Below, one piece after another: positions 10,665-17,021 of a DNA stretch of 28,964 nt (positions are counted from its first letter, which is position 1; each line of letters opens with the position of its first letter). The notes under the pieces are model-generated. The model worked only from the letters and a program-made list of their open reading frames with translations. It searched no databases and was not told the DNA's origin. A program made the translations under genes and the position numbers. This stretch comes from Prevotellaceae bacterium (lineage in GTDB: Bacteria; Bacteroidota; Bacteroidia; Bacteroidales; UBA932), in contig JAITOI010000064.1 in the NCBI GenBank assembly GCA_031289995.1, forward strand, positions 1-28,964, written 5' to 3'.

Positions 10665-11138
10665 TTACACATTGGCAGGAAACTCTCCTTTCACCTCAAC
10701 TCCCATGCTGCGTGCCGTACCCGCCACCATCTTCATGGCCGACTTCACGGTAAAGGCGTTCAGGTCGGACATCTTGCCTTCGGCAATTTCCTTCACCTGC
10801 TCCCACGTGACGCTGGCTATTTTCTTACGGTTCGGTTCGGCTGAAGCTCTGGGACCTTTTGCTGCACCTTTGGGGCCCAGCGGCACTTTAGCTACTTCTT
10901 TGAGCGTAACAGCCACAGGCGGTTGCTTGACAATGAAGTCAAACGACTTATCTTTGTAAACTGTAATAATGACAGGAAGCACCTTTCCGGCCTTCTCCTG
11001 CGTTCTGGCATTAAACTGCTTACAAAAGTCCATGATGTTCACGCCCTTAGAGCCTAAAGCCGGCCCCACAGGTGGTGAAGGGTTGGCTGCCCCACCTTTT
11101 ATCTGTAACTTAATAAAACCCGTTACTTCTTTTGCCAT
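10665..11138 (-). CDS. rplK: 50S ribosomal protein L11 with a linker insertion
   Basis: L11 forms the GTPase-associated centre with 23S rRNA and is the binding site of thiostrepton-type antibiotics. The N-terminal domain is typical ([20 protein letters not shown]), and the C-terminal RNA-binding domain ends [14 protein letters not shown]. The protein has 157 residues, whereas the family usually has 141-147. The extra length is a Gly/Lys/Pro/Ala-rich segment at about residues 86-97 ([13 protein letters not shown]), in the linker between the two domains, where relatives have a short loop such as KSG before SAEPNRKK. The frame is intact on both sides, so this is an insertion and not a sequencing shift. 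It starts 93 bases after nusG. Confidence 0.96.
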   Translation of the reverse strand: MAKEVTGFIKLQIKGGAANPSPPVGPALGSKGVNIMDFCKQFNARTQEKAGKVLPVIITVYKDKSFDFIVKQPPVAVTLKEVAKVPLGPKGAAKGPRASAEPNRKKIASVTWEQVKEIAEGKMSDLNAFTVKSAMKMVAGTARSMGVEVKGEFPANV

Positions 11139-11231
11139 TTTTCTGTTCTTTTTAGTTCTGTTGTTGTCCCAACATGCTCAAAAATTGGAAGCTTGAGCTA
11201 TGGGCTATTTCAAATGTGCGTAACATTCTGT

Positions 11232-11885
11232 TTAACAAACCTTCTCCACCTGCATGAAGCTGAGCTCCATCGGCGTATCACGGTTAAAAATCTTTACTGT
11301 AACCTTCATCGTTTTCTTCTCCTCGTTGAGCTCCTCCACCACACCGTTCCAGCCGTTGAACGCGCCATCGACCACCTTCACCGCGTCGCCCACGCTAAAC
11401 AGCGTCGCCACCACCTGCTCCTCCTGCTCCTGTATTTTGTCCACGCTACCCAGCAAACGGTTCGCCTCGGCGGGGAGCATTGGCGTGATTATCAGCTGCT
11501 GCTGACGCCCTTTTTTGTCGTGGTCGACAGCGCCACCGCTCTTTACCTTTATGCCTACAAAGTTGATAATGTTGGGAATATCCAACAGCGCACGCTGCAC
11601 CTTAGGCGTGAGGATGGCCTCCACAAACACGTAACCCGGGTAAATCGGCGTTACTACGGGCACCTTCTTCTTCCCCTCTCCCCTACTCGTTTGGCGGTCG
11701 CGCAGCTCCTTTTTGAGGGGCACCAGCACCCGCGAAAGCTTGCTCTCCAAGCCCCGCTTCTTTACCTCGATTTCGATGTACTCCTTGGCCTTTTTCTCCT
11801 TACCCCCAATGGCACGAAGCACATACCACAAGCGTTTTGCGTTTTCTACGTTTTCAGCGTTTCCAACGTTTTCAACTTCATCCAT
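11232..11885 (-). CDS. nusG: Transcription elongation/antitermination factor NusG
   Basis: NusG binds the RNA polymerase clamp and couples elongation to ribosomes or Rho. The 217-residue product has the NGN domain beginning at about residue 18 (RLWYVLRAIGGKEKKAKEY) with the PIYPGYVFVEA block. The C-terminal KOW domain starts near residue 155 (VGDAVKVVDGAFNGWNGVV) and ends FMQVEKV. The first 16 residues (MDEVENVGNAENVENA) precede the normal family start and are encoded by a 9-bp tandem repeat. No other start codon is available between this ATG and the NGN domain, so the extension should be translated. It lies 9 bases after secE, as in most bacteria. Confidence 0.96.
   Translation of the reverse strand: MDEVENVGNAENVENAKRLWYVLRAIGGKEKKAKEYIEIEVKKRGLESKLSRVLVPLKKELRDRQTSRGEGKKKVPVVTPIYPGYVFVEAILTPKVQRALLDIPNIINFVGIKVKSGGAVDHDKKGRQQQLIITPMLPAEANRLLGSVDKIQEQEEQVVATLFSVGDAVKVVDGAFNGWNGVVEELNEEKKTMKVTVKIFNRDTPMELSFMQVEKVC
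11841..11876 (-). repeat. Four 9-bp units encoding the NusG N-terminus
   Basis: Read on the coding strand, four in-frame 9-bp units follow one another: GTTGAAAAC, GTTGGAAAC, GCTGAAAAC and GTAGAAAAC. A degenerate fifth unit may follow at 11832-11840. They encode repeated V/A-E/G-N triplets ahead of the NGN domain. Confidence 0.85.
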
Positions 11886-11894
11886 TGTTTGTTA

Positions 11895-12077
11895 TTATAA
11901 AATGCGATAAATTCCTTCCATTCCATGTTGGAACACGAAGTCCATAGCAAAAATCACAAGCGCAAAAATGAGCGACGCCACCATCACCACCACTGCGCTG
12001 CTTTGCAGGCTACTCCACGTTGGCCAAGTAACCTTATTCACCAGCTCGTTGTACGATTCCTTAATATACTTTATCAT
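11895..12077 (-). CDS. secE: Protein translocase subunit SecE
   Basis: SecE clamps the SecY channel in the inner membrane and is essential for Sec-dependent export. The 60-residue product is the short single-span form. An amphipathic N-terminal helix carries the conserved ELVNKVTWPTW segment (residues 11-21), and one membrane helix follows at about 28-48 (AVVVMVASLIFALVIFAMDF). It is followed by nusG after 9 bases. A long repetitive stretch separates its start from tRNA-Trp. No phylum-type promoter is clear just upstream, so it is probably read from the tuf/tRNA transcript. Confidence 0.95.
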   Translation of the reverse strand: MIKYIKESYNELVNKVTWPTWSSLQSSAVVVMVASLIFALVIFAMDFVFQHGMEGIYRIL

Positions 12078-12110
12078 AACTCTTTGTATTTCAAATTTTT
12101 AATACTATAT

Positions 12111-12257
12111 ACAATATGTGATATGCGACGTGTGATATGCGATATGCGACACTGCAATCTTCAAATTCTTAAATCTTCAAATCTTCAACTTCGTGTTAAT
12201 TCGTGTAATTCGTGGACAAAATCTTCAAATCTCAAATCTTCAAATTCTTAAATCTTC
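12111..12257 (-). repeat. Composite intergenic repeat between tRNA-Trp and secE
   Basis: This 180-base gap is almost all short repeats. Read on the minus strand, a block of degenerate 8-bp units (ATTTGAAG, with ATTTAAGA variants) is interrupted at 12190-12215 by TTCGTG-containing units of 9-10 bp on the + strand. A junction TTTGAAGATTGC follows, then a block built from GTCGCATATCGCATA-like units. The same two blocks with the same junction occur at 28463-28592. Both copies lie in the same orientation relative to the gene that precedes them (tRNA-Trp here, the amylase there). Confidence 0.85.
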
Positions 12258-12260
12258 CCG

Positions 12261-12331
12261 CAGGGGCAGAGAGAATCGAACTCCCACCAAAGGTTTTGGA
12301 GACCTTCGTTCTACCATTAAACTATGCCCCT
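12261..12331 (-). tRNA. tRNA-Trp (anticodon CCA)
   Basis: The minus strand folds into a full cloverleaf. The acceptor stem is AGGGGCA/TGCCCCT, the anticodon stem AAGGT/ACCTT with loop CTCCAAA, and the T arm GGGAG-TTCGATT-CTCTC. The discriminator is G, and the 3' CCA is not encoded. It lies between tuf and secE, a common Bacteroidota arrangement. Confidence 0.97.
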
Positions 12332-12336
12332 ATTTG

Positions 12337-12384
12337 TGCCAACAATAGTTAGCCCCCTTTGCGCGAGGCTAACTACCTTTGGCA
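12337..12384 (-). terminator. Two-part hairpin between tuf and tRNA-Trp
   Basis: A 9-bp stem (TAGTTAGCC with GGCTAACTA, 12-base loop) is extended by a 3-by-3 internal loop and an outer 6-bp stem (TGCCAA with TTGGCA). It lies 27 bases after the tuf stop and 5 bases before the tRNA-Trp 5' end. No T-run follows. It may be a partial terminator after tuf or a processing stem that helps release the tRNA; the sequence alone does not decide. Confidence 0.55.
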
Positions 12385-12411
12385 ACTTGTTGTTAGCAAA
12401 GCCTGATTACT

Positions 12412-13596
<1,185 letters not shown>

Positions 13597-13702
13597 AGCT
13601 GTAACTTTTTTTTTGAATTTATAATTTTTTTTTGACTTTTCCGTTTTGCTGAAACCCTTTGCCCGTGCCGCCTGCGGGGCTATTGGTTTCGTCTTTTTTC
13701 GC

Positions 13703-13728
13703 GACGCTAAACACCCTGTTTTTGCGTC
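13703..13728 (-). promoter_or_regulatory. Hairpin in the tuf leader just after tRNA-Thr
   Basis: An outer 5-bp stem (GACGC with GCGTC) and an inner 5-bp stem (AAACA with TGTTT), split by a small bulge, start 5 bases beyond the 3' CCA of tRNA-Thr(GGU). No T-run follows. It could help tRNA 3' processing or modulate read-through into tuf. This is an inference from position and pairing. Confidence 0.4.
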
Positions 13729-13733
13729 AACCT

Positions 13734-13808
<75 letters not shown>

Positions 13809-13810
13809 AT

Positions 13811-13886
13811 TGGAGCGGAAAACGAGGTTCGAACTCGCGACCCTCAGCTTGGAAGGCTGATGCTCTACCAACTGAGCTACTTCCGC
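13811..13886 (-). tRNA. tRNA-Gly (anticodon UCC)
   Basis: The cloverleaf has acceptor GCGGAAG/TTTCCGC with one G-U pair, and anticodon stem TCAGC/GCTGA with loop CTTCCAA. The T loop is the normal TTCGAAC and CCA is encoded. It is packed 2 bases from tRNA-Thr(GGU) and 6 bases from tRNA-Tyr. Confidence 0.97.
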
Positions 13887-13892
13887 ATTGCT

Positions 13893-13977
13893 TGGTGGGG
13901 GAGGGAGGACTCGAACCTCCGAACTCGTAAGAGGACAGATTTACAGTCTGTTGCAATTGCCACTATGCGACTCCCCC
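13893..13977 (-). tRNA. tRNA-Tyr (anticodon GUA)
   Basis: This class II tRNA has acceptor GGGGGAG/CTCCCCC, anticodon stem ACAGA/TCTGT with loop CTGTAAA, a long variable arm and an encoded CCA. It is the second tRNA of the cluster in the direction of transcription. Confidence 0.97.
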
Positions 13978-14003
13978 AATTCTATTATGTCGTTCTTTTT
14001 TTG

Positions 14004-14077
14004 AGCCTCTTGTCGGATTCGAACCAACGACCCCGAGATTACAAATCACGTGCTCTGGCCAGCTGAGCTAAAGAGGC
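14004..14077 (-). tRNA. tRNA-Thr (anticodon UGU)
   Basis: The acceptor stem is GCCTCTT/AAGAGGC and the anticodon loop TTTGTAA. The T loop is the normal TTCGAAT. The anticodon stem CGTGA/TCTCG has a T-T mismatch in the middle pair. Discriminator T is followed by CAA, so CCA is not encoded, unlike the next three tRNAs. It is the first tRNA behind the promoter. Confidence 0.95.
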
Positions 14078-14119
14078 ATCGTTGTTGCTCCCAAAATTTT
14101 ACTTGCGCCAAAAAAGAGT

Positions 14120-14151
14120 GCAAAATTACGGCTATTTTCGGAACCTGCAAA
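14120..14151 (-). promoter_or_regulatory. Promoter of the tRNA4-tuf transcript
   Basis: On the minus strand TTTG (14148-14151) is followed after exactly 19 bases by TAATTTTGC (14120-14128). This matches the Bacteroidota primary-sigma consensus TTTG-N19-TAnnTTTGC. The first tRNA begins 42 bases downstream. Two copies of TTTTCGGAAC on the + strand (14135-14144 and 14155-14164) lie 20 bases apart on either side of the -33 box and could be a protein-binding site. Confidence 0.85.
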
Positions 14152-14181
14152 ATGTTTTCGGAACATTTCTCATAATTTACG

Positions 14182-14481
14182 TTAATTCTCGCGTAACTTT
14201 TCTTTGTGCTTGACGATTTGTTTCTTTAAAACCTCGACATTCAGGTCGATAGCCTCCTCAAACGTTTTGCACTTGCAGTCGGCAAACAAGCTGGTTCCTG
14301 CCACATCGAGGCGGATTTTTACCACCTTATTCTTGGCGTCCGACGCGTTTTCAATGCTCAACAAAACTTCGGCACCCACAATGCCCTCGTAGTATTTGTC
14401 GAGGTGCCCCACTTTTTTTTCTACAAACGCCAACAACTTTTGGTCGGCGGTGAACTTGATAGATTGAGTTTGAATCTCCAT
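14182..14481 (-). CDS. hpf: Ribosome hibernation-promoting factor (short HPF/RaiA family)
   Basis: Proteins of this family bind in the decoding region of idle 70S/100S ribosomes and block translation during starvation. The 99-residue product corresponds to the short form, with only the N-terminal beta-alpha-beta-beta-beta-alpha domain and no C-terminal dimerisation domain. It begins MEIQTQSIKFTADQKL and ends in a basic helix (KKQIVKHKEKLREN), as expected for rRNA contact. It lies 118 bases after the recombinase gene and ends 31 bases before the -33 box of the tRNA promoter. The rpsU-recombinase-hpf order is common in Bacteroidales. I recognise the family from sequence pattern and length. Confidence 0.9.
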   Translation of the reverse strand: MEIQTQSIKFTADQKLLAFVEKKVGHLDKYYEGIVGAEVLLSIENASDAKNKVVKIRLDVAGTSLFADCKCKTFEEAIDLNVEVLKKQIVKHKEKLREN

Positions 14482-14599
14482 GACTACACTAATTTTGGTT
14501 GTTATTTTTTTTCTTTGTGGGCCTACTCGCAGCCCTTGATTTTACTTGCTTTTTGTCCAAAATTTTCTTCCAAATTTTCCTCCAATTTTCCGCATTCAT

Positions 14600-15475
14600 T
14601 CAGGCGTGCGGATGCGCCCTGTGGTACGACTTGAGCAGCTTTTCTACGTCGTTGTGCGTGTACACCTGCGTTGCGCTTAGGCTGGCGTGCCCCAGCAAAT
14701 CCTTTATGCAGTTGAGGTCGGCGCCGTTGGTGAGCATGTGAGTGGCGAACGAATGTCGCAGCACATGCGGACTTTTTTTTCCTCCCACCCCTTGCGCAGC
14801 AAGGCTTCCGTGCACTACCCGATAGACCAGCCCTGGGTAAATTGGGACACCTTTTGCGGTGCGAAAAAATGCGCTGTCGGGTTGCAAATCGAAGCTATTT
14901 TTAAGCGCCTGTAGGTACTGCTTCAGCTCGTCGCAAAGCCTTGGGCTGAGCGGGATGATGCGCTGCTTGTTGCCCTTGCCAAGCACCCTCACCGTTTGCG
15001 CCGCGAGGTCAACGCTGCCTACCCTCAAACCTACCAGCTCCGCGAGCCTCATCCCTGTGCCGTAAAGCAGCTCAAGCATGGCGTGATTTCGCTGGGCTTC
15101 GTAGGTGTCGCATTCCTGTGGAGTGTCGAGCAAATCGTTCAGCTGCTCCTTCTTGTAGAAGAATGGCAATCGCTTGCTGTTTTTGGGATTCACCACTTTT
15201 TCTACAGGATTTTGCGCCAGCTCGCCTTGCCTCACGAGGTAGCTGTAGAACGCGCTCACCGACGATATTTTTCGGTTGACCGAGCGTGTGTTCAGCCCTT
15301 GCTCTATCAGCGATGAGAGCCATCCGCGCAGGTGCCGATGCGTTACGTGGTGCAGCTCGTTTTCGTCGAGCGCCATGTAGGCCACCATTTGCCGCAAATC
15401 GCTTTCGTAGGCGCGAATAGTGTGCGCCGAGTAGCGTTTTTCGCTTTGCAGGTACTGAAAAAAACGGTGGAGCAT
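14600..15475 (-). CDS. xerC: XerC-like tyrosine recombinase
   Basis: The 291-residue product has the two-domain layout of tyrosine recombinases: an N-terminal SAM-like core-binding domain (about 1-85) and a C-terminal catalytic domain. All catalytic residues are present: R143 (GTGMRLAEL), K167 (GKGNKQR), H237 and R240 (HVLRHSFATH), H263 (LGHASLSATQ) and the nucleophile Y272 (QVYTHND). Size and motifs fit XerC/XerD, which resolve chromosome dimers at dif. The gene lies in a housekeeping operon between rpsU and hpf, with no integrase-type neighbours or att-like repeats. A chromosomal Xer role is therefore more likely than a mobile element. Whether it is the XerC or XerD partner cannot be decided here. 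Confidence 0.88.
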   Translation of the reverse strand: MLHRFFQYLQSEKRYSAHTIRAYESDLRQMVAYMALDENELHHVTHRHLRGWLSSLIEQGLNTRSVNRKISSVSAFYSYLVRQGELAQNPVEKVVNPKNSKRLPFFYKKEQLNDLLDTPQECDTYEAQRNHAMLELLYGTGMRLAELVGLRVGSVDLAAQTVRVLGKGNKQRIIPLSPRLCDELKQYLQALKNSFDLQPDSAFFRTAKGVPIYPGLVYRVVHGSLAAQGVGGKKSPHVLRHSFATHMLTNGADLNCIKDLLGHASLSATQVYTHNDVEKLLKSYHRAHPHA

Positions 15476-15504
15476 AACACGTACAACAAGGGCTACAAGC
15501 TGCG

Positions 15505-15696
15505 CTATTCCTCGGCTCGCTGTAGCTGTTGGCGGTAGGCGGCACGCTTAATTTTGTCGCGATATCGCACCGATTCTTTTACGAAAAATTGACGTGAGCG
15601 AAGCTCGCGAACCACGCCTGTTTTCTCGAATTTCCGCTTAAATTTTTTGAGCGCACGCTCAATCGTTTCGCCTTCTTTTACTGGAACAATAATCAT
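15505..15696 (-). CDS. rpsU: 30S ribosomal protein S21
   Basis: The 63-residue basic product is S21, which sits near the anti-Shine-Dalgarno region of 16S rRNA. The family pattern MIIVPVKEGETIERALKKFK is followed by FEKTGVVRELRSRQFF and a basic tail. S21 is reported in the Bacteroidota literature to help occlude the anti-Shine-Dalgarno, and the weak Shine-Dalgarnos here fit that picture. It is the first gene of the rpsU-xerC-hpf unit, 29 bases before the recombinase, with a consensus promoter upstream. Confidence 0.97.
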   Translation of the reverse strand: MIIVPVKEGETIERALKKFKRKFEKTGVVRELRSRQFFVKESVRYRDKIKRAAYRQQLQRAEE

Positions 15697-15753
15697 TTTT
15701 TTGATACGGTTTGTTTTGTTGTTTTTGGCTTTGTTTTGCCGATAAATTAGAGC

Positions 15754-15786
15754 GCAAAGGTAGAGCTTTTTTTTGAACCATGCAAA
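15754..15786 (-). promoter_or_regulatory. Promoter of the rpsU unit
   Basis: On the minus strand TTTG (15783-15786) is followed after 20 bases by TACCTTTGC (15754-15762), a close match to the Bacteroidota TTTG/TAnnTTTGC consensus. The rpsU start lies 58 bases downstream. An A-rich run lies between the boxes. Confidence 0.8.
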
Positions 15787-15878
15787 TTTTGTTTTTATTT
15801 TCCTTGCAACCGCATCACAAATTTACGTAGAACCCGCGCCAACATTGGCGTTGGAGAATATGTCCAAGCGTCCTAAAT

Positions 15879-15914
15879 TGCGCACGGATGAGTGGCACAA
15901 GCTACATCCGCGCA
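15879..15914 (-). terminator. Possible terminator hairpin after the HhH gene
   Basis: Downstream of the HhH gene, TGCGCGGATG can pair with CATCCGTGCGCA, with a 2-base bulge in one arm and a 14-base loop. No T-run follows. A second small inverted repeat (CGCCAA with TTGGCG) lies at 15837-15850. Either could end the upstream transcript before the rpsU promoter. Confidence 0.4.
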
Positions 15915-15943
15915 CACTATTTTTCAAAAAAAATTGCCCTATT

Positions 15944-16843
15944 TTACTTCACGTAGTAGCTCAGCTGCTCGGCCTGCTGCGGTGTGATAATGTTGTTTTG
16001 CACCAGCTCGTCAAGCGTTGCTGGACGGGCGTTTCGTCGCGCCATTTGCACGATGCCGCGTGCGGCGTATGCGCCAATGTAGGGGTGCCGCCGCATGATG
16101 AGGAGGCTTGCTGAATCGAGCGCGAAATGCCGCACCAATGCGGTGTCGATGACGATGCGCGAAGCTATGCGCTGCAAGCGTTCTTCGCCAAAATTTTTTA
16201 TTTCGAGCAGCTGCGCGGCCTGCACGTAGCCGCCAAGAAGGTCGCGCTGCTCCACGATTTTTTGCGCAAAGTAGGCGCCAATACCTGGCAGCGTGCGCAG
16301 CTGCGCGGTGTCGGCAACGTTGAGGTCAACCACGGCGTAGGTGCGGGGCGTGAAGCGGGGCGCGGTGTCGCGGTGAGGATAGTCGCTGCGCTGCGGCTGT
16401 GCGGCAATGCTCACGTAGCTTTGCAGCGCATCTTTTTGTCGCTGCGTGATGACGTTGAGCTTGAAAAAATCGGCAGCGGTGCGAAAGCGTCCGCCGCGCT
16501 CGCGGTAGGCTACAATAGCGCTGGCCTGCTTGGTCGAAAAACCCAGCAGCAGCAAGGAGTCGAGCGGTATGGTGTTGGGGTCGAAGGGGAATAAATTTTG
16601 GGCGTAGCTGCTGCGGTCTTGCGTTGCGCTACGCTCTTGCACGTTGTCGTAGCGCGGCGCAGCTTCGGTGAGCGTGGCAGCGTAGCGCTCGAACAGCTCG
16701 ATTTCGCTATCGTTCGGCGCCCGCTGCGTGCAGCTGCGGTAGATGGGTGGCACCACCAGCAAGGCTAACAGCAACGCCGCCAGCACTACGATGCCGCGCC
16801 GTTCGCCGCGCCAGAATGAGAGCCAATCTTTGAGGAAGCGCAT
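15944..16843 (-). CDS. Membrane-anchored helix-hairpin-helix protein (ComEA-like)
   Basis: The 299-residue product has a basic N-terminus and one membrane helix at about residues 18-35 (GIVVLAALLLALLVVPPIY), so the rest should lie in the periplasm. Two helix-hairpin-helix units follow. The first is at about 87-145 (GFSTKQASAIVAYRERGGRF), the second at about 171-235 (DLNVADTAQLRTLPGIGAYF and FAQKIVEQRDLLGGY). A third, degenerate unit fills 240-299. This fold binds double-stranded DNA without sequence preference; ComEA uses it to pull DNA into the periplasm. Related proteins are common in Bacteroidota, but their role is mostly untested, so DNA uptake is only a possibility. No other competence gene is visible nearby. 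Upstream is a -7-like TACCTTTGT and a short repeat. Confidence 0.85.
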   Translation of the reverse strand: MRFLKDWLSFWRGERRGIVVLAALLLALLVVPPIYRSCTQRAPNDSEIELFERYAATLTEAAPRYDNVQERSATQDRSSYAQNLFPFDPNTIPLDSLLLLGFSTKQASAIVAYRERGGRFRTAADFFKLNVITQRQKDALQSYVSIAAQPQRSDYPHRDTAPRFTPRTYAVVDLNVADTAQLRTLPGIGAYFAQKIVEQRDLLGGYVQAAQLLEIKNFGEERLQRIASRIVIDTALVRHFALDSASLLIMRRHPYIGAYAARGIVQMARRNARPATLDELVQNNIITPQQAEQLSYYVK

Positions 16844-16847
16844 TTTT

Positions 16848-16875
16848 CAGATTTCAGATTTTCGGATTTCGGATT
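16848..16875. repeat. Short degenerate repeat (CAGATTT / CGGATTT units)
   Basis: Four adjacent 7-8 bp units, CAGATTT, CAGATTTT, CGGATTT and CGGATT, fill the leader of the HhH gene immediately before its start codon. They resemble, but are not the same as, the ATTTGARR blocks elsewhere in the window. Confidence 0.65.
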
Positions 16876-16880
16876 GAAGA

Positions 16881-16889
16881 ACAAAGGTA
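16881..16889 (-). promoter_or_regulatory. Likely -7 box for the HhH gene
   Basis: TACCTTTGT on the minus strand matches the TAnnTTTG -7 element and lies 38 bases before the HhH start. No TTTG is found at the expected -33 position, so the promoter is incomplete by consensus. It is divergent from the strong + strand promoter at 16923-16954. Confidence 0.5.
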
Positions 16890-16922
16890 GAAATTTTTGG
16901 TTGAAAAATGATATTTTTATAT

Positions 16923-16954
16923 TTTGGCAAGTCCTCAAAAATACCTACATTTGC
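16923..16954 (+). promoter_or_regulatory. Promoter of the adhesin-amylase unit
   Basis: TTTG (16923-16926), exactly 19 bases, then TACATTTGC (16946-16954) is a full match to the Bacteroidota TTTG-N19-TAnnTTTGC consensus. Transcription should begin near 16960, giving a leader of roughly 60 bases before the ATG at 17022. This supports that ATG over the earlier in-frame one at 16908, which lies upstream of the promoter. Confidence 0.88.
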
Positions 16955-17021
16955 GCTGCTAAACCTCATGCGCTTTGTAGCGTTTGTGGAGCAAAAAAAT
17001 AAATTTTTTACCGTAACGAAT

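Noticed and set aside
14600..15475. The tyrosine recombinase as a marker of an integrated mobile element
   Set aside because: It sits in a conserved housekeeping order (rpsU-xerC-hpf) with no att-like repeats or element genes around it.
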